Part shown: positions 20,727-30,363 of the stretch, one piece after another
Layout: every line of letters starts with the position of its first letter
How positions within the stretch are numbered: the stretch's first letter is position 1
Origin: Pseudomonas lini
GTDB lineage: Bacteria; Pseudomonadota; Gammaproteobacteria; Pseudomonadales; Pseudomonadaceae
NCBI RefSeq assembly: GCF_001042905.1
Contig: NZ_JYLB01000004.1
Location: 667,569-731,568, forward strand
Direction of reading: 5' to 3'
Length of the DNA stretch: 64,000 bases
Notes under the pieces: model-generated
Seen by the model: the letters and a program-made list of their open reading frames with translations, nothing else
Databases searched by the model: none
What the model was told of the DNA's origin: nothing
Translations under genes and position numbers: made by a program

Positions 20727-22962
20727 TGTCACTGCACTGCAATCTGCTCAACCTATGATCGGTCGCCTGGTGGTGGTCGGCCTCGGGTTGATCGGTGGTT
20801 CGTTTGCCAAAGGCTTGCGTGAAAGCGGTCTGTGCCGCGAAGTGGTCGGGGTCGATCTCGACCCGCAGTCGCGCAAGCTGGCGGTCGAGTTGGGCGTGGT
20901 GGATCGTTGCGAAGAGGACCTGGCGGCGGCTTGCCAGGGCGCTGACGTGATTCAGCTGGCGGTGCCGATCCTGGCCATGGAGAAGTTGCTCGCACTGTTG
21001 GCGGGCATGGATTTGGGGCAAGCGATTCTGACCGACGTCGGCAGCGCCAAGGGCAATGTGGTGCGCGCGGCGACCGAGGCGTTCGGTGGCATGCCGGCGC
21101 GTTTCGTGCCGGGGCATCCGATTGCCGGTTCCGAGCAGAGCGGGGTAGAAGCCTCCAATGCCGAGCTGTTCCGTCGCCATAAGGTTATTCTGACGCCGCT
21201 GGATCAGACCGACCCGGCCGCGTTGGCAGTGGTCGACCGGTTGTGGCGCGAACTGGGTGCCGACGTCGAGCACATGCAGGTCGAGCGTCACGACGAAGTG
21301 TTGGCGGCGACCAGCCATTTGCCGCACTTGCTGGCGTTCGGTTTGGTCGATTCGTTGGCCAAACGCAATGAAAATCTTGAGATCTTCCGTTACGCTGCGG
21401 GCGGTTTCCGCGATTTCACAAGAATCGCCGGTAGCGACCCGGTCATGTGGCACGACATCTTCCTCGCCAACCGCGAAGCTGTCCTGCGCACACTCGATAC
21501 ATTTCGCAGCGACCTCGACGCCTTGCGCGACGCGGTCGATGCAGGGGATGGGCACCAATTGTTGGGCGTGTTCACTCGCGCCCGGGTTGCCCGCGAGCAT
21601 TTCAGTAAAATCCTGGCCCGCCGGGCCTATGTGGACGCTATGAATTCCAACGATCTGATTTTCCTGGCACAACCTGGTGGCCGCCTGACTGGGCGGATTC
21701 GTGTACCGGGCGACAAATCGATTTCCCACCGTTCGATCATGCTTGGCTCCCTGGCCGAAGGCGTCACCGAAGTGGAAGGTTTCCTCGAGGGCGAAGACGC
21801 TCTGGCGACCCTGCAAGCTTTCCGCGACATGGGTGTCGTTATCGAAGGCCCGCACCACGGTCGTGTGACCATCCACGGCGTCGGCCTGCATGGCCTGAAG
21901 CCTGCGCCGGGCCCGATCTATCTGGGCAACTCCGGCACCTCGATGCGTCTGCTGTCTGGCCTGTTGGCTGCGCAGAACTTCGACAGCACGCTGACCGGCG
22001 ACGCCTCGCTGTCCAAGCGTCCGATGAATCGCGTGGCCAATCCGCTGCGTGAAATGGGCGCCGTGATCGAGACCGCTGCTGAAGGCCGTCCGCCGATGAC
22101 CATTCGTGGCGGCAACAAGCTCAAGGGCCTGACTTACACCATGCCGATGGCCAGCGCCCAGGTTAAATCCTGCCTGTTGCTGGCGGGTCTGTATGCCGAA
22201 GGCAAGACCACCGTCACTGAGCCGGCACCGACTCGCGACCACACCGAGCGCATGCTGCGCGGCTTCGGCTACCCGGTGACCGTCAACGGCGCGACTGCCT
22301 CGGTCGAGTCCGGCCACAAGCTGACCGCGACCCACATTGAAGTGCCGGGCGATATCTCGTCGTCGGCGTTCTTCCTGGTGGCCGCGTCGATTGCCGAAGG
22401 TTCGGAGCTGGTGCTTGAGCACGTCGGCATCAACCCGACCCGCACCGGTGTGATCGACATCCTGCGCCTGATGGGCGCTGACATCACCCTGGAAAACCAG
22501 CGTGAAGTCGGCGGCGAGCCGGTAGCGGATCTGCGCGTACGGGCAGCTAAACTCAAAGGTATCGAGATCCCTGAGGCGCTGGTCCCACTGGCTATCGACG
22601 AGTTCCCGGTGCTGTTCGTGGCCGCGGCATGTGCCGAAGGGCGCACCGTGCTGCGTGGCGCCGAAGAGCTGCGCGTGAAGGAGTCGGACCGGATCCAGGT
22701 GATGGCAGATGGTCTGCTGGCGTTGGGCGTCAAGTGCGAGCCAACCCCGGACGGCATCATCATCGACGGCGGCCAGATCGGCGGCGGCGAAGTGCATGGT
22801 CACGGCGATCACCGGATTGCCATGGCCTTCAGCGTGGCTTCTTTGCGCGCCACTGCCCCCATCCGCATTCATGATTGCGCCAACGTCGCGACCTCGTTCC
22901 CGAACTTCCTCGCGCTGTGCGCGCAGGTCGGTATCCGTGTTGCACAAGAGGCTCAGTCGTGA
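20719..22962 (+). CDS. tyrA-aroA: Fused prephenate/cyclohexadienyl dehydrogenase and EPSP synthase
   Basis: This 747-residue natural fusion is known from Pseudomonas. The TyrA part (about 1-295) has the NAD motif [15 protein letters not shown] and the [11 protein letters not shown] and [11 protein letters not shown] signatures. The AroA part (about 310-745) starts with [18 protein letters not shown] and includes [11 protein letters not shown] and the C-terminal GDHRIAMAF. It gives tyrosine-pathway and shikimate-pathway activities from one polypeptide. GTG 20719 overlaps hisC; ATG 20755 (MIGRLVVVG) is an alternative start. The stop overlaps cmk by 4 bases (GTGA). Confidence 0.96.
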   Translation: MVDVTALQSAQPMIGRLVVVGLGLIGGSFAKGLRESGLCREVVGVDLDPQSRKLAVELGVVDRCEEDLAAACQGADVIQLAVPILAMEKLLALLAGMDLGQAILTDVGSAKGNVVRAATEAFGGMPARFVPGHPIAGSEQSGVEASNAELFRRHKVILTPLDQTDPAALAVVDRLWRELGADVEHMQVERHDEVLAATSHLPHLLAFGLVDSLAKRNENLEIFRYAAGGFRDFTRIAGSDPVMWHDIFLANREAVLRTLDTFRSDLDALRDAVDAGDGHQLLGVFTRARVAREHFSKILARRAYVDAMNSNDLIFLAQPGGRLTGRIRVPGDKSISHRSIMLGSLAEGVTEVEGFLEGEDALATLQAFRDMGVVIEGPHHGRVTIHGVGLHGLKPAPGPIYLGNSGTSMRLLSGLLAAQNFDSTLTGDASLSKRPMNRVANPLREMGAVIETAAEGRPPMTIRGGNKLKGLTYTMPMASAQVKSCLLLAGLYAEGKTTVTEPAPTRDHTERMLRGFGYPVTVNGATASVESGHKLTATHIEVPGDISSSAFFLVAASIAEGSELVLEHVGINPTRTGVIDILRLMGADITLENQREVGGEPVADLRVRAAKLKGIEIPEALVPLAIDEFPVLFVAAACAEGRTVLRGAEELRVKESDRIQVMADGLLALGVKCEPTPDGIIIDGGQIGGGEVHGHGDHRIAMAFSVASLRATAPIRIHDCANVATSFPNFLALCAQVGIRVAQEAQS

Positions 22963-23648
22963 AAATCATCGCACCGGTCATCACCATTGATGGGCCAAGC
23001 GGCTCTGGCAAGGGCACGGTCGCCGGGATGCTGGCCAAGCGCCTGGGCTGGAACTTGCTGGATTCCGGTGCGCTTTATCGATTGCTGGCTTTCGCGGCGC
23101 ATAACCATGGCGTCGATCTGACGAATGAGGAGTTGCTCAAAAAGCTTGCCGCTCATCTGGATGTGCAATTCATCGCGGCGACCGACGGTCAACTGCAGCG
23201 CATTATTCTGGAAGGCGACGAAGTCAGCGATGTCATTCGTACCGAAAGTATCGGCTCGGGCGCCTCGCAAGTCGCTGCGTTGCCCGCCGTTCGTGAGGCG
23301 CTGCTTCAGCGCCAGCGGGCCTTTCAGGAATCACCGGGTCTGGTGGCCGATGGTCGCGACATGGGCACGGTGGTATTTCCCGACGCACCGTTGAAGATTT
23401 TCCTGACCGCCAGTGCCGAGGAGCGTGCGCGCCGTCGATACTTGCAGTTGAAGGGCAAAGTCGATGGTGTTAGTCTGTCGAGTCTGCTAGATGAGATACG
23501 TGCACGCGATGAGCGTGACACCCAGCGAGCGGTAGCCCCGCTCAAACCGGCGGCTGACGCCATACAGCTGGATTCCACGGAATTATCCATCGATCAGGTG
23601 CTGGAACGCATCATGAGCGAGATCGCCATTCGCGATATCGCCGGGTGA
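22959..23648 (+). CDS. cmk: Cytidylate kinase
   Basis: This 229-residue CMP/dCMP kinase has the P-loop [10 protein letters not shown] at residues 11-20, the [13 protein letters not shown] segment and the ERARRR lid arginines. It starts at GTG 22959, within the last codons of tyrA-aroA, so translational coupling is likely; the longer open frame from 22875 lies inside that gene and is not real. It is followed by rpsA, the conserved cmk-rpsA pair. Confidence 0.95.
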   Translation: MKIIAPVITIDGPSGSGKGTVAGMLAKRLGWNLLDSGALYRLLAFAAHNHGVDLTNEELLKKLAAHLDVQFIAATDGQLQRIILEGDEVSDVIRTESIGSGASQVAALPAVREALLQRQRAFQESPGLVADGRDMGTVVFPDAPLKIFLTASAEERARRRYLQLKGKVDGVSLSSLLDEIRARDERDTQRAVAPLKPAADAIQLDSTELSIDQVLERIMSEIAIRDIAG

Positions 23649-23657
23649 CCAAGAAGG

Positions 23658-23697
23658 CCGCAGGGGACCAGTCATAGTCCTGCGGTGGCTTCTTTTA
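23658..23697 (+). terminator. Hairpin after cmk, possible (leaky) terminator
   Basis: CCGCAGG pairs with CCTGCGG (23658-23664 with 23679-23685), and the stem can be extended inside by GGAC/GTCC with a two-base bulge. It is followed by TGGCTTCTTTT. It could end part of the supraoperon message before rpsA or mark an RNA-processing point. Confidence 0.55.
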
Positions 23698-23704
23698 AAT
23701 GAAA

Positions 23705-23768
23705 CTAACCCACACCGTCTGGGGTGTGGAGATGGGCGTATTCTTCGCCCTCATCAACAGGAATTAAA
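23705..23768 (+). promoter_or_regulatory. rpsA leader with two hairpins
   Basis: CCACACC/GGTGTGG (about 23710-23729) forms one short stem. GATGGGCG with CGCCCTCATC (about 23731-23754) forms a second, directly before a poor ribosome site (CAACAGGAATTAAA). In enterobacteria rpsA is autoregulated through structured leader hairpins without a strong Shine-Dalgarno; this leader has the same general look. The regulatory role is inferred. Confidence 0.45.
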
Positions 23769-25460
23769 ATGAGCGAAAGCTTTGCGGAACTCTTTGAAGA
23801 AAGCCTAAAAACCCTGAACCTTCAGGCAGGCTCCATCATCACCGGTGTTATCGTTGATATCGATTACCAAGCTCGCTGGGTAACCGTTCACGCTGGCCTG
23901 AAGTCTGAAGCACTCATCCCGCTTGAGCAGTTCTACAACGACGCTGGCGAACTGAACATCAACGTCGGTGACGAAGTTCACGTTGCTCTGGACTCGGTTG
24001 AAGACGGCTTTGGTGAAACCAAGCTGTCCCGTGAAAAAGCCAAGCGCGCTGAATGCTGGATTGTTCTGGAAGCAGCCTTCGCAGCCGAAGAAGTGGTCAA
24101 GGGCGTTATCAACGGTAAGGTTAAAGGCGGCTTCACTGTCGACGTTAACGGCATCCGTGCGTTCCTGCCAGGTTCTCTGGTTGACGTCCGTCCAGTGCGC
24201 GATACCACGCACCTGGAAGGCAAAGAGCTGGAATTCAAGGTCATCAAACTCGACCAGAAACGCAACAACGTTGTCGTTTCCCGTCGCAGCGTCCTCGAAG
24301 CCGAGAACTCCGCCGAGCGTGAAGCTCTGCTGGAATCCCTGCAGGAAGGCCAACAAGTCAAAGGTATCGTCAAGAACCTCACCGATTACGGCGCATTCGT
24401 CGATCTGGGTGGCGTCGATGGCCTGCTGCACATTACCGACATGGCTTGGAAGCGTATCAAGCATCCTTCCGAAATCGTCAACGTTGGCGACGAGATCGAT
24501 GTCAAGGTTCTGAAGTACGATCGCGAACGCAATCGTGTTTCCCTGGGCCTCAAGCAACTGGGCGAAGATCCATGGGTTGCTATCAAAGCCCGTTACCCAG
24601 AAAGCACTCGCGTTACCGCTCGTGTAACCAACCTGACCGACTACGGCTGCTTCGCTGAGCTGGAAGAAGGCGTTGAAGGTCTGGTACACGTTTCCGAAAT
24701 GGACTGGACCAACAAGAACATCCACCCTTCGAAAGTCGTACAAGTCGGCGACGAAGTGGAAGTTATGGTTCTGGACATCGACGAAGAGCGTCGTCGTATC
24801 TCCCTCGGCATCAAGCAGTGCAAATCTAACCCATGGGAAGATTTCTCTGGCCAGTTCAACAAGGGCGATAAAATCTCCGGCACCATCAAGTCGATCACCG
24901 ATTTCGGTATCTTCATTGGTCTGGACGGCGGCATCGACGGTCTGGTTCACCTGTCCGACATCTCCTGGAACGAAGTGGGCGAAGAAGCCGTTCGCCGCTT
25001 CAAGAAGGGCGACGAGCTGGACACCGTTATCCTGTCGGTTGACCCAGAGCGCGAGCGCATCTCCCTGGGTATCAAGCAACTGGAAAGCGATCCGTTCTCC
25101 GAGTACGTTCAAGAGAACGATAAAGGCGCCATCGTTAAAGGCATCGTGAAGGAAGTTGACGCTAAAGGCGCCATCATCACTCTGGCCGACGATATCGAAG
25201 CGACTCTGAAAGCCTCCGAAATCAGCCGTGACCGCGTTGAAGACGCGCGTAACGTTCTGAAAGAAGGCGAAGAAGTAGAAGCCAAGATCATCAGCGTTGA
25301 CCGCAAGAGCCGCGTAATCCAGCTCTCGATCAAGTCGAAAGACGTTGAAGACGAGAAAGAAGCCATCCAAAGCTTGAAAGACAAGCCTTCGGATAGCATC
25401 GCTGCTGGTCCTACCACTCTGGGCGACCTGTTGCGTGCACAAATGGAAAAACAGAACTAA
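23769..25460 (+). CDS. rpsA: 30S ribosomal protein S1
   Basis: This 563-residue protein has six S1 RNA-binding repeats, at about 21-87, 105-171, 192-260, 277-347, 364-434 and 451-520. They are seen as repeated GxVxxxxDYGxFVDL-like strands ([36 protein letters not shown]) followed by hydrophobic VSLGLKQ/ISLGIKQ strands. S1 binds mRNA leaders and unwinds them on the 30S subunit. ATG 23769 ([11 protein letters not shown]) is the family start; the open frame from 23724 adds a spurious leader. Codon use is that of a very highly expressed gene, with many AAC, GTT and CGT codons. Confidence 0.97.
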   Translation: MSESFAELFEESLKTLNLQAGSIITGVIVDIDYQARWVTVHAGLKSEALIPLEQFYNDAGELNINVGDEVHVALDSVEDGFGETKLSREKAKRAECWIVLEAAFAAEEVVKGVINGKVKGGFTVDVNGIRAFLPGSLVDVRPVRDTTHLEGKELEFKVIKLDQKRNNVVVSRRSVLEAENSAEREALLESLQEGQQVKGIVKNLTDYGAFVDLGGVDGLLHITDMAWKRIKHPSEIVNVGDEIDVKVLKYDRERNRVSLGLKQLGEDPWVAIKARYPESTRVTARVTNLTDYGCFAELEEGVEGLVHVSEMDWTNKNIHPSKVVQVGDEVEVMVLDIDEERRRISLGIKQCKSNPWEDFSGQFNKGDKISGTIKSITDFGIFIGLDGGIDGLVHLSDISWNEVGEEAVRRFKKGDELDTVILSVDPERERISLGIKQLESDPFSEYVQENDKGAIVKGIVKEVDAKGAIITLADDIEATLKASEISRDRVEDARNVLKEGEEVEAKIISVDRKSRVIQLSIKSKDVEDEKEAIQSLKDKPSDSIAAGPTTLGDLLRAQMEKQN

Positions 25461-25480
25461 GTTCTGTCAGACCATAGAAA

Positions 25481-25507
25481 AAGGGCGACTTCGGTCGCCC
25501 TTTTTTG
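25481..25507 (+). terminator. Rho-independent terminator of rpsA
   Basis: The stem AAGGGCGAC / GTCGCCCTT has the stable tetraloop TTCG and is followed by six T. It is a textbook strong terminator 20 bases after the stop. A separate small palindrome, ACAGAAC-TAA-GTTCTGT, spans the stop codon. Confidence 0.92.
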
Positions 25508-25578
25508 TGGCTGCGATTTGGTGAGCCTAGGGGGGCAATACCGGTCAGTTAAGAGGCAAGCCTGTTAAGCGCGGAACC

Positions 25579-25692
25579 TGTGGGAGCGGGCTTGCCCGCG
25601 ATGAGGCCGGCACATTCAATGTTGATGTTGATGTTGATGTTGATGTTGATGTTGACTGAGGCGCCGCCATCGCGGGCAAGCCCGCTCCCACA
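25579..25692. repeat. REP-type inverted pair with a hexamer tandem repeat in its spacer
   Basis: Perfect 24-bp arms of the GTGGGAGCGGGCTTGC family (25579-25602 and 25669-25692) enclose 66 bases, of which 36 are a GTTGAT tandem array. The rest of the 25508-25918 gap shows no ORF that I can support; its right end should carry the promoter of the lipoprotein gene. Confidence 0.9.
25621..25656 (+). repeat. Tandem hexamer (GTTGAT)5 GTTGAC
   Basis: Six back-to-back copies of GTTGAT are present, the last with one change. It is a simple-sequence tract likely to vary in copy number by slippage, and it lies in non-coding DNA between REP arms. Confidence 0.95.
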
Positions 25693-25918
25693 TGGGTCGC
25701 GCCTAACTGACTGGCATTACGGCAAGCCTGGCTTCTACGAAAAGCGGTTTGCTCGCTTAGCAGGCTGGCAGTAGGGCTGGCGCCGCCTTATTTCTTTCGT
25801 GAAACCAATGATCTACATAAGCTGTCTGTAACTTCATACAGGTCAATCGTGTATTCAAGGCTAGGCTTAGTCTGAAGTGAACGACCGCTGGGCAATGCGC
25901 CCGGCATTAAGGAAGTGA

Positions 25919-26197
25919 ATGAACAAGCTCATTGTCGTGATAGCAGTACTGACATTGGCGGGCTGTACCACGAGCGCCAAGACTCATGCGGTGCGCGGAG
26001 TCAGTGGTATAGAGATCGATTGTTCAGGATTGGGCTCCGGATGGGAAAAGTGTCACAAGCGAGCCGCCAGGGAATGTAAGGGCGCAGGCTATAAAGTCGT
26101 CGTAAGGTCCGATGATGCGAAGGAGGAAGATGGATTTCCTTTTGGCTTCAATCCCGCGGGTTATCTGACGCGCACCATGCTGGTTATCTGTAGATGA
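25919..26197 (+). CDS. Small predicted lipoprotein, unknown function
   Basis: This 92-residue protein begins with a lipoprotein signal, MNKLIVVIAVLTLAGC, with lipobox LAGC and the acylated cysteine at residue 16. Serine or threonine residues follow the cysteine (CTTSAK), so it may go to the outer membrane. The mature part has four cysteines (IDCSG, KCHK, RECKG, VICR), enough for two disulfides. A good ribosome site, AAGGAAG, precedes ATG 25919. It stands alone between the rpsA terminator and ihfB. I do not recognise a named family. Confidence 0.75.
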   Translation: MNKLIVVIAVLTLAGCTTSAKTHAVRGVSGIEIDCSGLGSGWEKCHKRAARECKGAGYKVVVRSDDAKEEDGFPFGFNPAGYLTRTMLVICR

Positions 26198-26347
26198 ATG
26201 CCGGGTTTGAGCAATGTTCCGATAGTCTGAAATCGGGCGCCTCATTGCAGGGAAAGATATGTCAAAACTCGGGCTGTTCAAATTTCTCCGGGCATGCTAA
26301 AACCTTTGAAGCGCTTTTCCTAGCTGCTTGAAAAAGAAGGGAAAAAT

Positions 26348-26644
26348 ATGACGAAGTCGGAGTTGATCGAACGAATTGTCACCCATCAAGGGCTGCTCTC
26401 ATCCAAGGATGTGGAGCTGGCCATCAAGACCATGCTTGAGCAAATGTCCCAATGTCTGGCCACCGGTGATCGAATCGAGATCCGTGGGTTTGGCAGCTTC
26501 TCCCTGCACTATCGCGCGCCGCGCGTAGGCCGTAATCCGAAAACCGGTCAGTCCGTCAGCCTCGACGGCAAGTTCGTTCCGCATTTCAAGCCAGGCAAAG
26601 AACTGCGCGATCGCGTGAACGAGGAAGAGGAGGAGGGGCTTTGA
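26348..26644 (+). CDS. ihfB: Integration host factor subunit beta
   Basis: This 98-residue HU/IHF family DNA-bending protein has the DNA-binding arm [10 protein letters not shown] and the [13 protein letters not shown] strands typical of the beta subunit. With IhfA it bends DNA at specific sites and supports sigma-54 promoters, recombination and nucleoid structure. The C-terminus is acidic (NEEEEEGL). AAGAAGGGAAAA precedes the ATG. In Pseudomonas ihfB marks the left border of the O-antigen locus, as it does here. Confidence 0.95.
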   Translation: MTKSELIERIVTHQGLLSSKDVELAIKTMLEQMSQCLATGDRIEIRGFGSFSLHYRAPRVGRNPKTGQSVSLDGKFVPHFKPGKELRDRVNEEEEEGL

Positions 26645-26668
26645 CAGCTGCACTTCAAGGAACCACTG

Positions 26669-26908
26669 ATGCGTAACCTCAAGCGCGTACTTCTCGCTGT
26701 ATTTGTCCTGTTGCTCGTTCTCGCGATCCTGGCGTTCGTACTTGAGAACCAGCAAGGCGTGTCACTGCTGTTCCTGGGCTGGGCGGGCCCGCAGTTGCCA
26801 GTATCGCTGGTCATGGTGATTGCGCTGCTGATCGGCATGGTGATCGGTCCGATTCTCGGCTGGTTTCTGGGACGTACGTCCAGGGCCTCACGCAAACACC
26901 TTGTCTGA
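26669..26908 (+). CDS. LapA-domain (DUF1049) small membrane protein
   Basis: This 79-residue protein has two transmembrane segments (about 4-24 and 38-62), with a conserved ENQQGVSLLFLGW turn between them and a basic C-terminus (GRTSRASRKH). This is the LapA/YciS domain. In E. coli LapA works with LapB in controlling LPS synthesis through LpxC turnover. Here it stands 24 bases after ihfB, next to the O-antigen genes. No wzz lies here, unlike the P. aeruginosa locus. Confidence 0.85.
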   Translation: MRNLKRVLLAVFVLLLVLAILAFVLENQQGVSLLFLGWAGPQLPVSLVMVIALLIGMVIGPILGWFLGRTSRASRKHLV

Positions 26909-27134
26909 TAGCGATAAACCCGTTGTACGCGTCGAATTTGCGCCATGGCTTGTCCATATCCATTAGTAAAACCTTCATTAAGCTGTAAAATGCTGCGCTT
27001 GGTCGATAGGGCGTTCCTGAATCGGTTCGGACTGACTCTGTCAGAAGCCACGGCTGACTTGATGGCTTTTGCATTCATGGATTAGACAGTGCTCGGTTGA
27101 CGGCCCTGTCAGCAACTCAAGGGTATGGTTTCGC

Positions 27135-28211
27135 GTGAAAATTCTAGTAACCGGCGGCGCCGGGTTTATCGGCTCGGCAGTCATTCGTCATATCATCTCC
27201 AACACTAACGACTCTGTCGTTAATGTCGATAAACTGACTTATGCCGGTAATCTTGAGTCGTTGGCCGAAATTAGCCAGAACTCGCGCTACGTGTTCGAGC
27301 GCGTCGACATCTGCGACCGTGACCAAGTGGACCGCGTCCTGCGTGAACACCAGCCGGATGCCGTCATGCACCTGGCCGCAGAGTCCCACGTTGACCGCTC
27401 GATCTCCGGCCCGTCTGAATTCATTCAGACCAACATCATCGGCACTTATACCCTGTTGGAAGCTGCACGCCATTATTGGTCGGCACTGGATGATGCACGT
27501 AAAGCCAACTTCCGCTTCCACCATATTTCCACCGACGAAGTCTACGGAGACCTCGAAGGTCCGGAAGACCTCTTCACCGAAACCACTCCGTATCAACCAA
27601 GCTCGCCGTACTCGGCCAGCAAGGCCAGCTCCGATCACCTGGTTCGCGCCTGGAGCCGCACCTATGGCCTGCCGACTCTGGTTACCAACTGCTCGAATAA
27701 TTACGGTCCCTGCCACTTCCCCGAGAAGTTGATCCCGCTGATCATTCTCAATGCACTGGAAGGCAAGCCGCTGCCTGTTTATGGCAAAGGCAACCAGGTC
27801 CGTGACTGGCTCTACGTCGAAGACCACGCCCGCGCGCTCTACAAAGTCGTGACTGAAGGCGTGATCGGCGAGACCTACAACATTGGCGGCCATAACGAGA
27901 AGCAAAACATCGAAGTGGTGCATACCCTTTGCGCACTGCTCGACGAACTGCGTCCAGATTCCGCTCATCGTCCACATGCCAGCCTGATCACCTACGTTCA
28001 GGATCGCCCGGGCCACGACCAGCGCTACGCCATCGACGCCAGCAAAATCCAGCGCGAGCTGGGTTGGACGCCGGAAGAAACTTTTGAAACCGGTATCCGC
28101 AAGACCGTCGAGTGGTATCTCAACAATACTGAATGGGTGGCTCACGTGAAGAGCGGCAGCTACCAGCAATGGATCGACCAGAACTACACGGGTCGTTCGG
28201 ACAAGGCATGA
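27135..28211 (+). CDS. rmlB: dTDP-glucose 4,6-dehydratase
   Basis: This 358-residue extended SDR has the NAD motif GGAGFIG (7-13), the STDEVYG segment (Thr-Asp-Glu of the dehydratase) and the YSASK catalytic pair. It makes dTDP-4-keto-6-deoxyglucose, the branch point for rhamnose and for 3-amino-dideoxy sugars. GTG 27135 (MKILVTGG) is chosen because the open frame from 27069 adds residues not seen in the family. Its stop overlaps rmlD (ATGA). The 226 bases before it hold the presumed O-antigen promoter, but no clear boxes or ops element were found. Confidence 0.95.
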   Translation: MKILVTGGAGFIGSAVIRHIISNTNDSVVNVDKLTYAGNLESLAEISQNSRYVFERVDICDRDQVDRVLREHQPDAVMHLAAESHVDRSISGPSEFIQTNIIGTYTLLEAARHYWSALDDARKANFRFHHISTDEVYGDLEGPEDLFTETTPYQPSSPYSASKASSDHLVRAWSRTYGLPTLVTNCSNNYGPCHFPEKLIPLIILNALEGKPLPVYGKGNQVRDWLYVEDHARALYKVVTEGVIGETYNIGGHNEKQNIEVVHTLCALLDELRPDSAHRPHASLITYVQDRPGHDQRYAIDASKIQRELGWTPEETFETGIRKTVEWYLNNTEWVAHVKSGSYQQWIDQNYTGRSDKA

Positions 28212-29101
28212 AAATCCTCCTGTTGGGAAAAAACGGCCAGGTGGGTTGGGAGCTGCAACGCTCGCTCGCGCCACTTGGCGAGTTGATTGCGCTGGATCGT
28301 CACTCGGTTGATGGCTTGAGCGGCGACCTGTCTGACCTTGGCGCACTGCGTACGACTATCCGTCAGGTGAGACCTGACATTATTGTCAACGCTGCCGCTT
28401 ACAACGCTGTGGATGAGGCTGAGTCCGAGACTCGCTTGGCCGACCTTGTGAATGGTCAGGCAAGCCAGGTGATGGCTGAAGAGGCTGCATCCCTGGGTGC
28501 CTGGCTGATTCACTATTCGACCGACTACGTGTTCAATGGTGAAGGGCTGACACCATGGCAAGAGACAGATCCCGTTGCCCCGCTGAATCACTACGGCGTC
28601 AGCAAACTGGCCGGCGAGCAAGCGATTACTGCTTCGGGCTGCAAACACCTGATCTTCCGCACCAGTTGGGTCTATGGCGCTCGTGGCAATAATTTTGCCA
28701 AGACTATGCTGCGTCTGGCCAAGGATCGCGACACCCTGAGCGTCATTGTCGACCAAATCGGTGCCCCGACCGGTGCAGATTTGATTGCCGACGTGACGGC
28801 GCTGGCCATTCGGCAGGTCTTGCAGCGTCCTGATCTGGCTGGCCTGTATCATCTGGCGGCCAGTGGCGAGGTGTCCTGGCACGGTTATGCCAGCCATGTG
28901 ATCGATTTTGCCAAGGCCAATGGCGAAGAGCTTGCCGTCAAGGTGATCAATCCGATAGACGCGAGCGCTTATGCAGCACCGGCGCGCCGCCCTCTGAATT
29001 CCCGGTTGAACACTCAGAAACTGCGTGACAATTTTTCTCTTTATTTGCCGGATTGGCAAAGTGGTGTCACCCGAATGCTTATGGAAGTCCTGAATAAATG
29101 A
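28208..29101 (+). CDS. rmlD: dTDP-4-dehydrorhamnose reductase
   Basis: This 297-residue SDR has the NADPH motif [10 protein letters not shown] at residues 7-16, the STDYVFNGE segment and the catalytic YGVSK. RmlD reduces dTDP-4-keto-rhamnose to dTDP-L-rhamnose and therefore needs the epimerase RmlC as supplier. No rmlC is present in this cluster. ATG 28208 overlaps the rmlB stop; the rmlA start overlaps its own stop. Confidence 0.93.
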   Translation: MKILLLGKNGQVGWELQRSLAPLGELIALDRHSVDGLSGDLSDLGALRTTIRQVRPDIIVNAAAYNAVDEAESETRLADLVNGQASQVMAEEAASLGAWLIHYSTDYVFNGEGLTPWQETDPVAPLNHYGVSKLAGEQAITASGCKHLIFRTSWVYGARGNNFAKTMLRLAKDRDTLSVIVDQIGAPTGADLIADVTALAIRQVLQRPDLAGLYHLAASGEVSWHGYASHVIDFAKANGEELAVKVINPIDASAYAAPARRPLNSRLNTQKLRDNFSLYLPDWQSGVTRMLMEVLNK

Positions 29102-29985
29102 CCACGACAAATCGTAAAGGTATCATCCTCGCTGGCGGCTCGGGCACTCGTCTGCACCCATTGACCCTCGGCGTGTCCAAGCAGATGCTGCCGATCTACG
29201 ACAAGCCGATGATCTTTTATCCGCTGTCGGTGCTGATGCTCGCTGGAATGCGTGAAATTCTGATTATCTCCACGCCTGAGGATTTGCCTAACTTCAGAAA
29301 GCTGTTAGGAGATGGCTCTCTTTACGGTATCAACCTGACCTACGCCGAACAACCTAGTCCGGACGGCTTGGCACAAGCCTTCATTATCGGCGAAGAGTTC
29401 ATTGGCCAGGATCCTTGCTGTCTGATACTGGGTGACAATATTTTTTATGGTCAGTTTGCGGAGCATCTGCGCACCGCCAGCAGTCAGGTTCACGGCGCGA
29501 CCATTTTCGGTTATCACGTGTCTGACCCGGAACGCTTTGGCGTGGTGGAGTTCGACGCAAGTGGTCAGGTGTTGAGCATCGAAGAAAAGCCGCTGAATCC
29601 AAAGTCCAGCTATGCGGTGACCGGCTTATATTTCTACGACAACCAAGTTGTCGAGATCGCCAAAAATATCAAGCCATCCGCCCGTGGTGAGCTGGAAATC
29701 ACTGACATAAATCGTGTTTATCTTGAACAGAAATCGCTGAAAGTCGAAATGCTTCGTCGCGGCTTCGCCTGGCTGGATACCGGTACGCACGATTCGCTGC
29801 TCGAAGCTAGCCACTTCGTGCATACCATCGAGAAGCGTCAAGGCTTGAAGGTGGCTTGTCTGGAAGAAATTGCCTATAACAACGGGTGGATTTCCGCCGC
29901 CGAGTTGTCAGCTCAAGCAGAGCGTCTCGGAAAGACTGGTTATGGTCAATACTTGGAAAGGTTGCTGGAAACGCATTCCCGCTGA
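29098..29985 (+). CDS. rmlA: Glucose-1-phosphate thymidylyltransferase
   Basis: This 295-residue nucleotidyltransferase has the motif [13 protein letters not shown] at residues 11-23, followed by [12 protein letters not shown], and the LGDNIFYG metal-binding aspartate. It makes dTDP-glucose from dTTP and glucose-1-phosphate, feeding RmlB. It is the last gene of a tightly coupled rmlB-rmlD-rmlA set. Confidence 0.95.
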   Translation: MTTTNRKGIILAGGSGTRLHPLTLGVSKQMLPIYDKPMIFYPLSVLMLAGMREILIISTPEDLPNFRKLLGDGSLYGINLTYAEQPSPDGLAQAFIIGEEFIGQDPCCLILGDNIFYGQFAEHLRTASSQVHGATIFGYHVSDPERFGVVEFDASGQVLSIEEKPLNPKSSYAVTGLYFYDNQVVEIAKNIKPSARGELEITDINRVYLEQKSLKVEMLRRGFAWLDTGTHDSLLEASHFVHTIEKRQGLKVACLEEIAYNNGWISAAELSAQAERLGKTGYGQYLERLLETHSR

Positions 29986-30363
29986 GGTTGATCAATGCAG
30001 GAGCGTGATGCCGTTTTGATGGCGTGTTCATGTCTTTTAAAATGATTTTATTTCACCGGTCGGCGCCTGAGTTATTAATTTACGATGCGACCTGTAGAAT
30101 GGCCGACAGAATTTACTGCTCCGTTCGCTGAGCATTTTTTCGGGCACTTATTCGTTGCCGTGACTGCCTCGAATAAGAAAGCAGATGTGCGAAAAGTGAT
30201 TGAGTGGGTCAGGTGAGCCGATAGGTGTTGGATTGAAGTTAAGCTTTCACTTGCGTTCGCTTCAAGCAATATTTTGCATTGATTACGATGCAGGAATGAC
30301 TGGATTATAACTGAGCCCCGCTTTCTGGTTATGTCTGCCAGAAGGGGATTAAGGATTTAGAGC
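29986..30363. other. Intergenic region between rmlA and manC (rmlC expected but absent)
   Basis: These 378 bases are AT-rich and hold no ORF that I can support. In Pseudomonas rmlBDAC operons rmlC follows rmlA, but no RmlC-like reading frame, even broken, was recognised in any frame here. The right end (about 30317-30350) can form an imperfect hairpin (CCCCGCTTTCTGG with CCAGAAGGGG) just before the manC ribosome site. A manC promoter probably lies here. Confidence 0.55.

Noticed and set aside
25621..25656. Possible CRISPR-like repeat array
   Set aside because: The units are six bases with no spacers; it is a simple tandem repeat.
25580..25774. Short frame coding for repeated Met-Leu through the hexamer array
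   Set aside because: It is only the translation of the GTTGAT tandem repeat between REP arms, with no ribosome site or conserved sequence.
29986..30363. Broken rmlC after rmlA
   Set aside because: No frame gave the RmlC cupin motifs even in pieces, so I report absence rather than a pseudogene.
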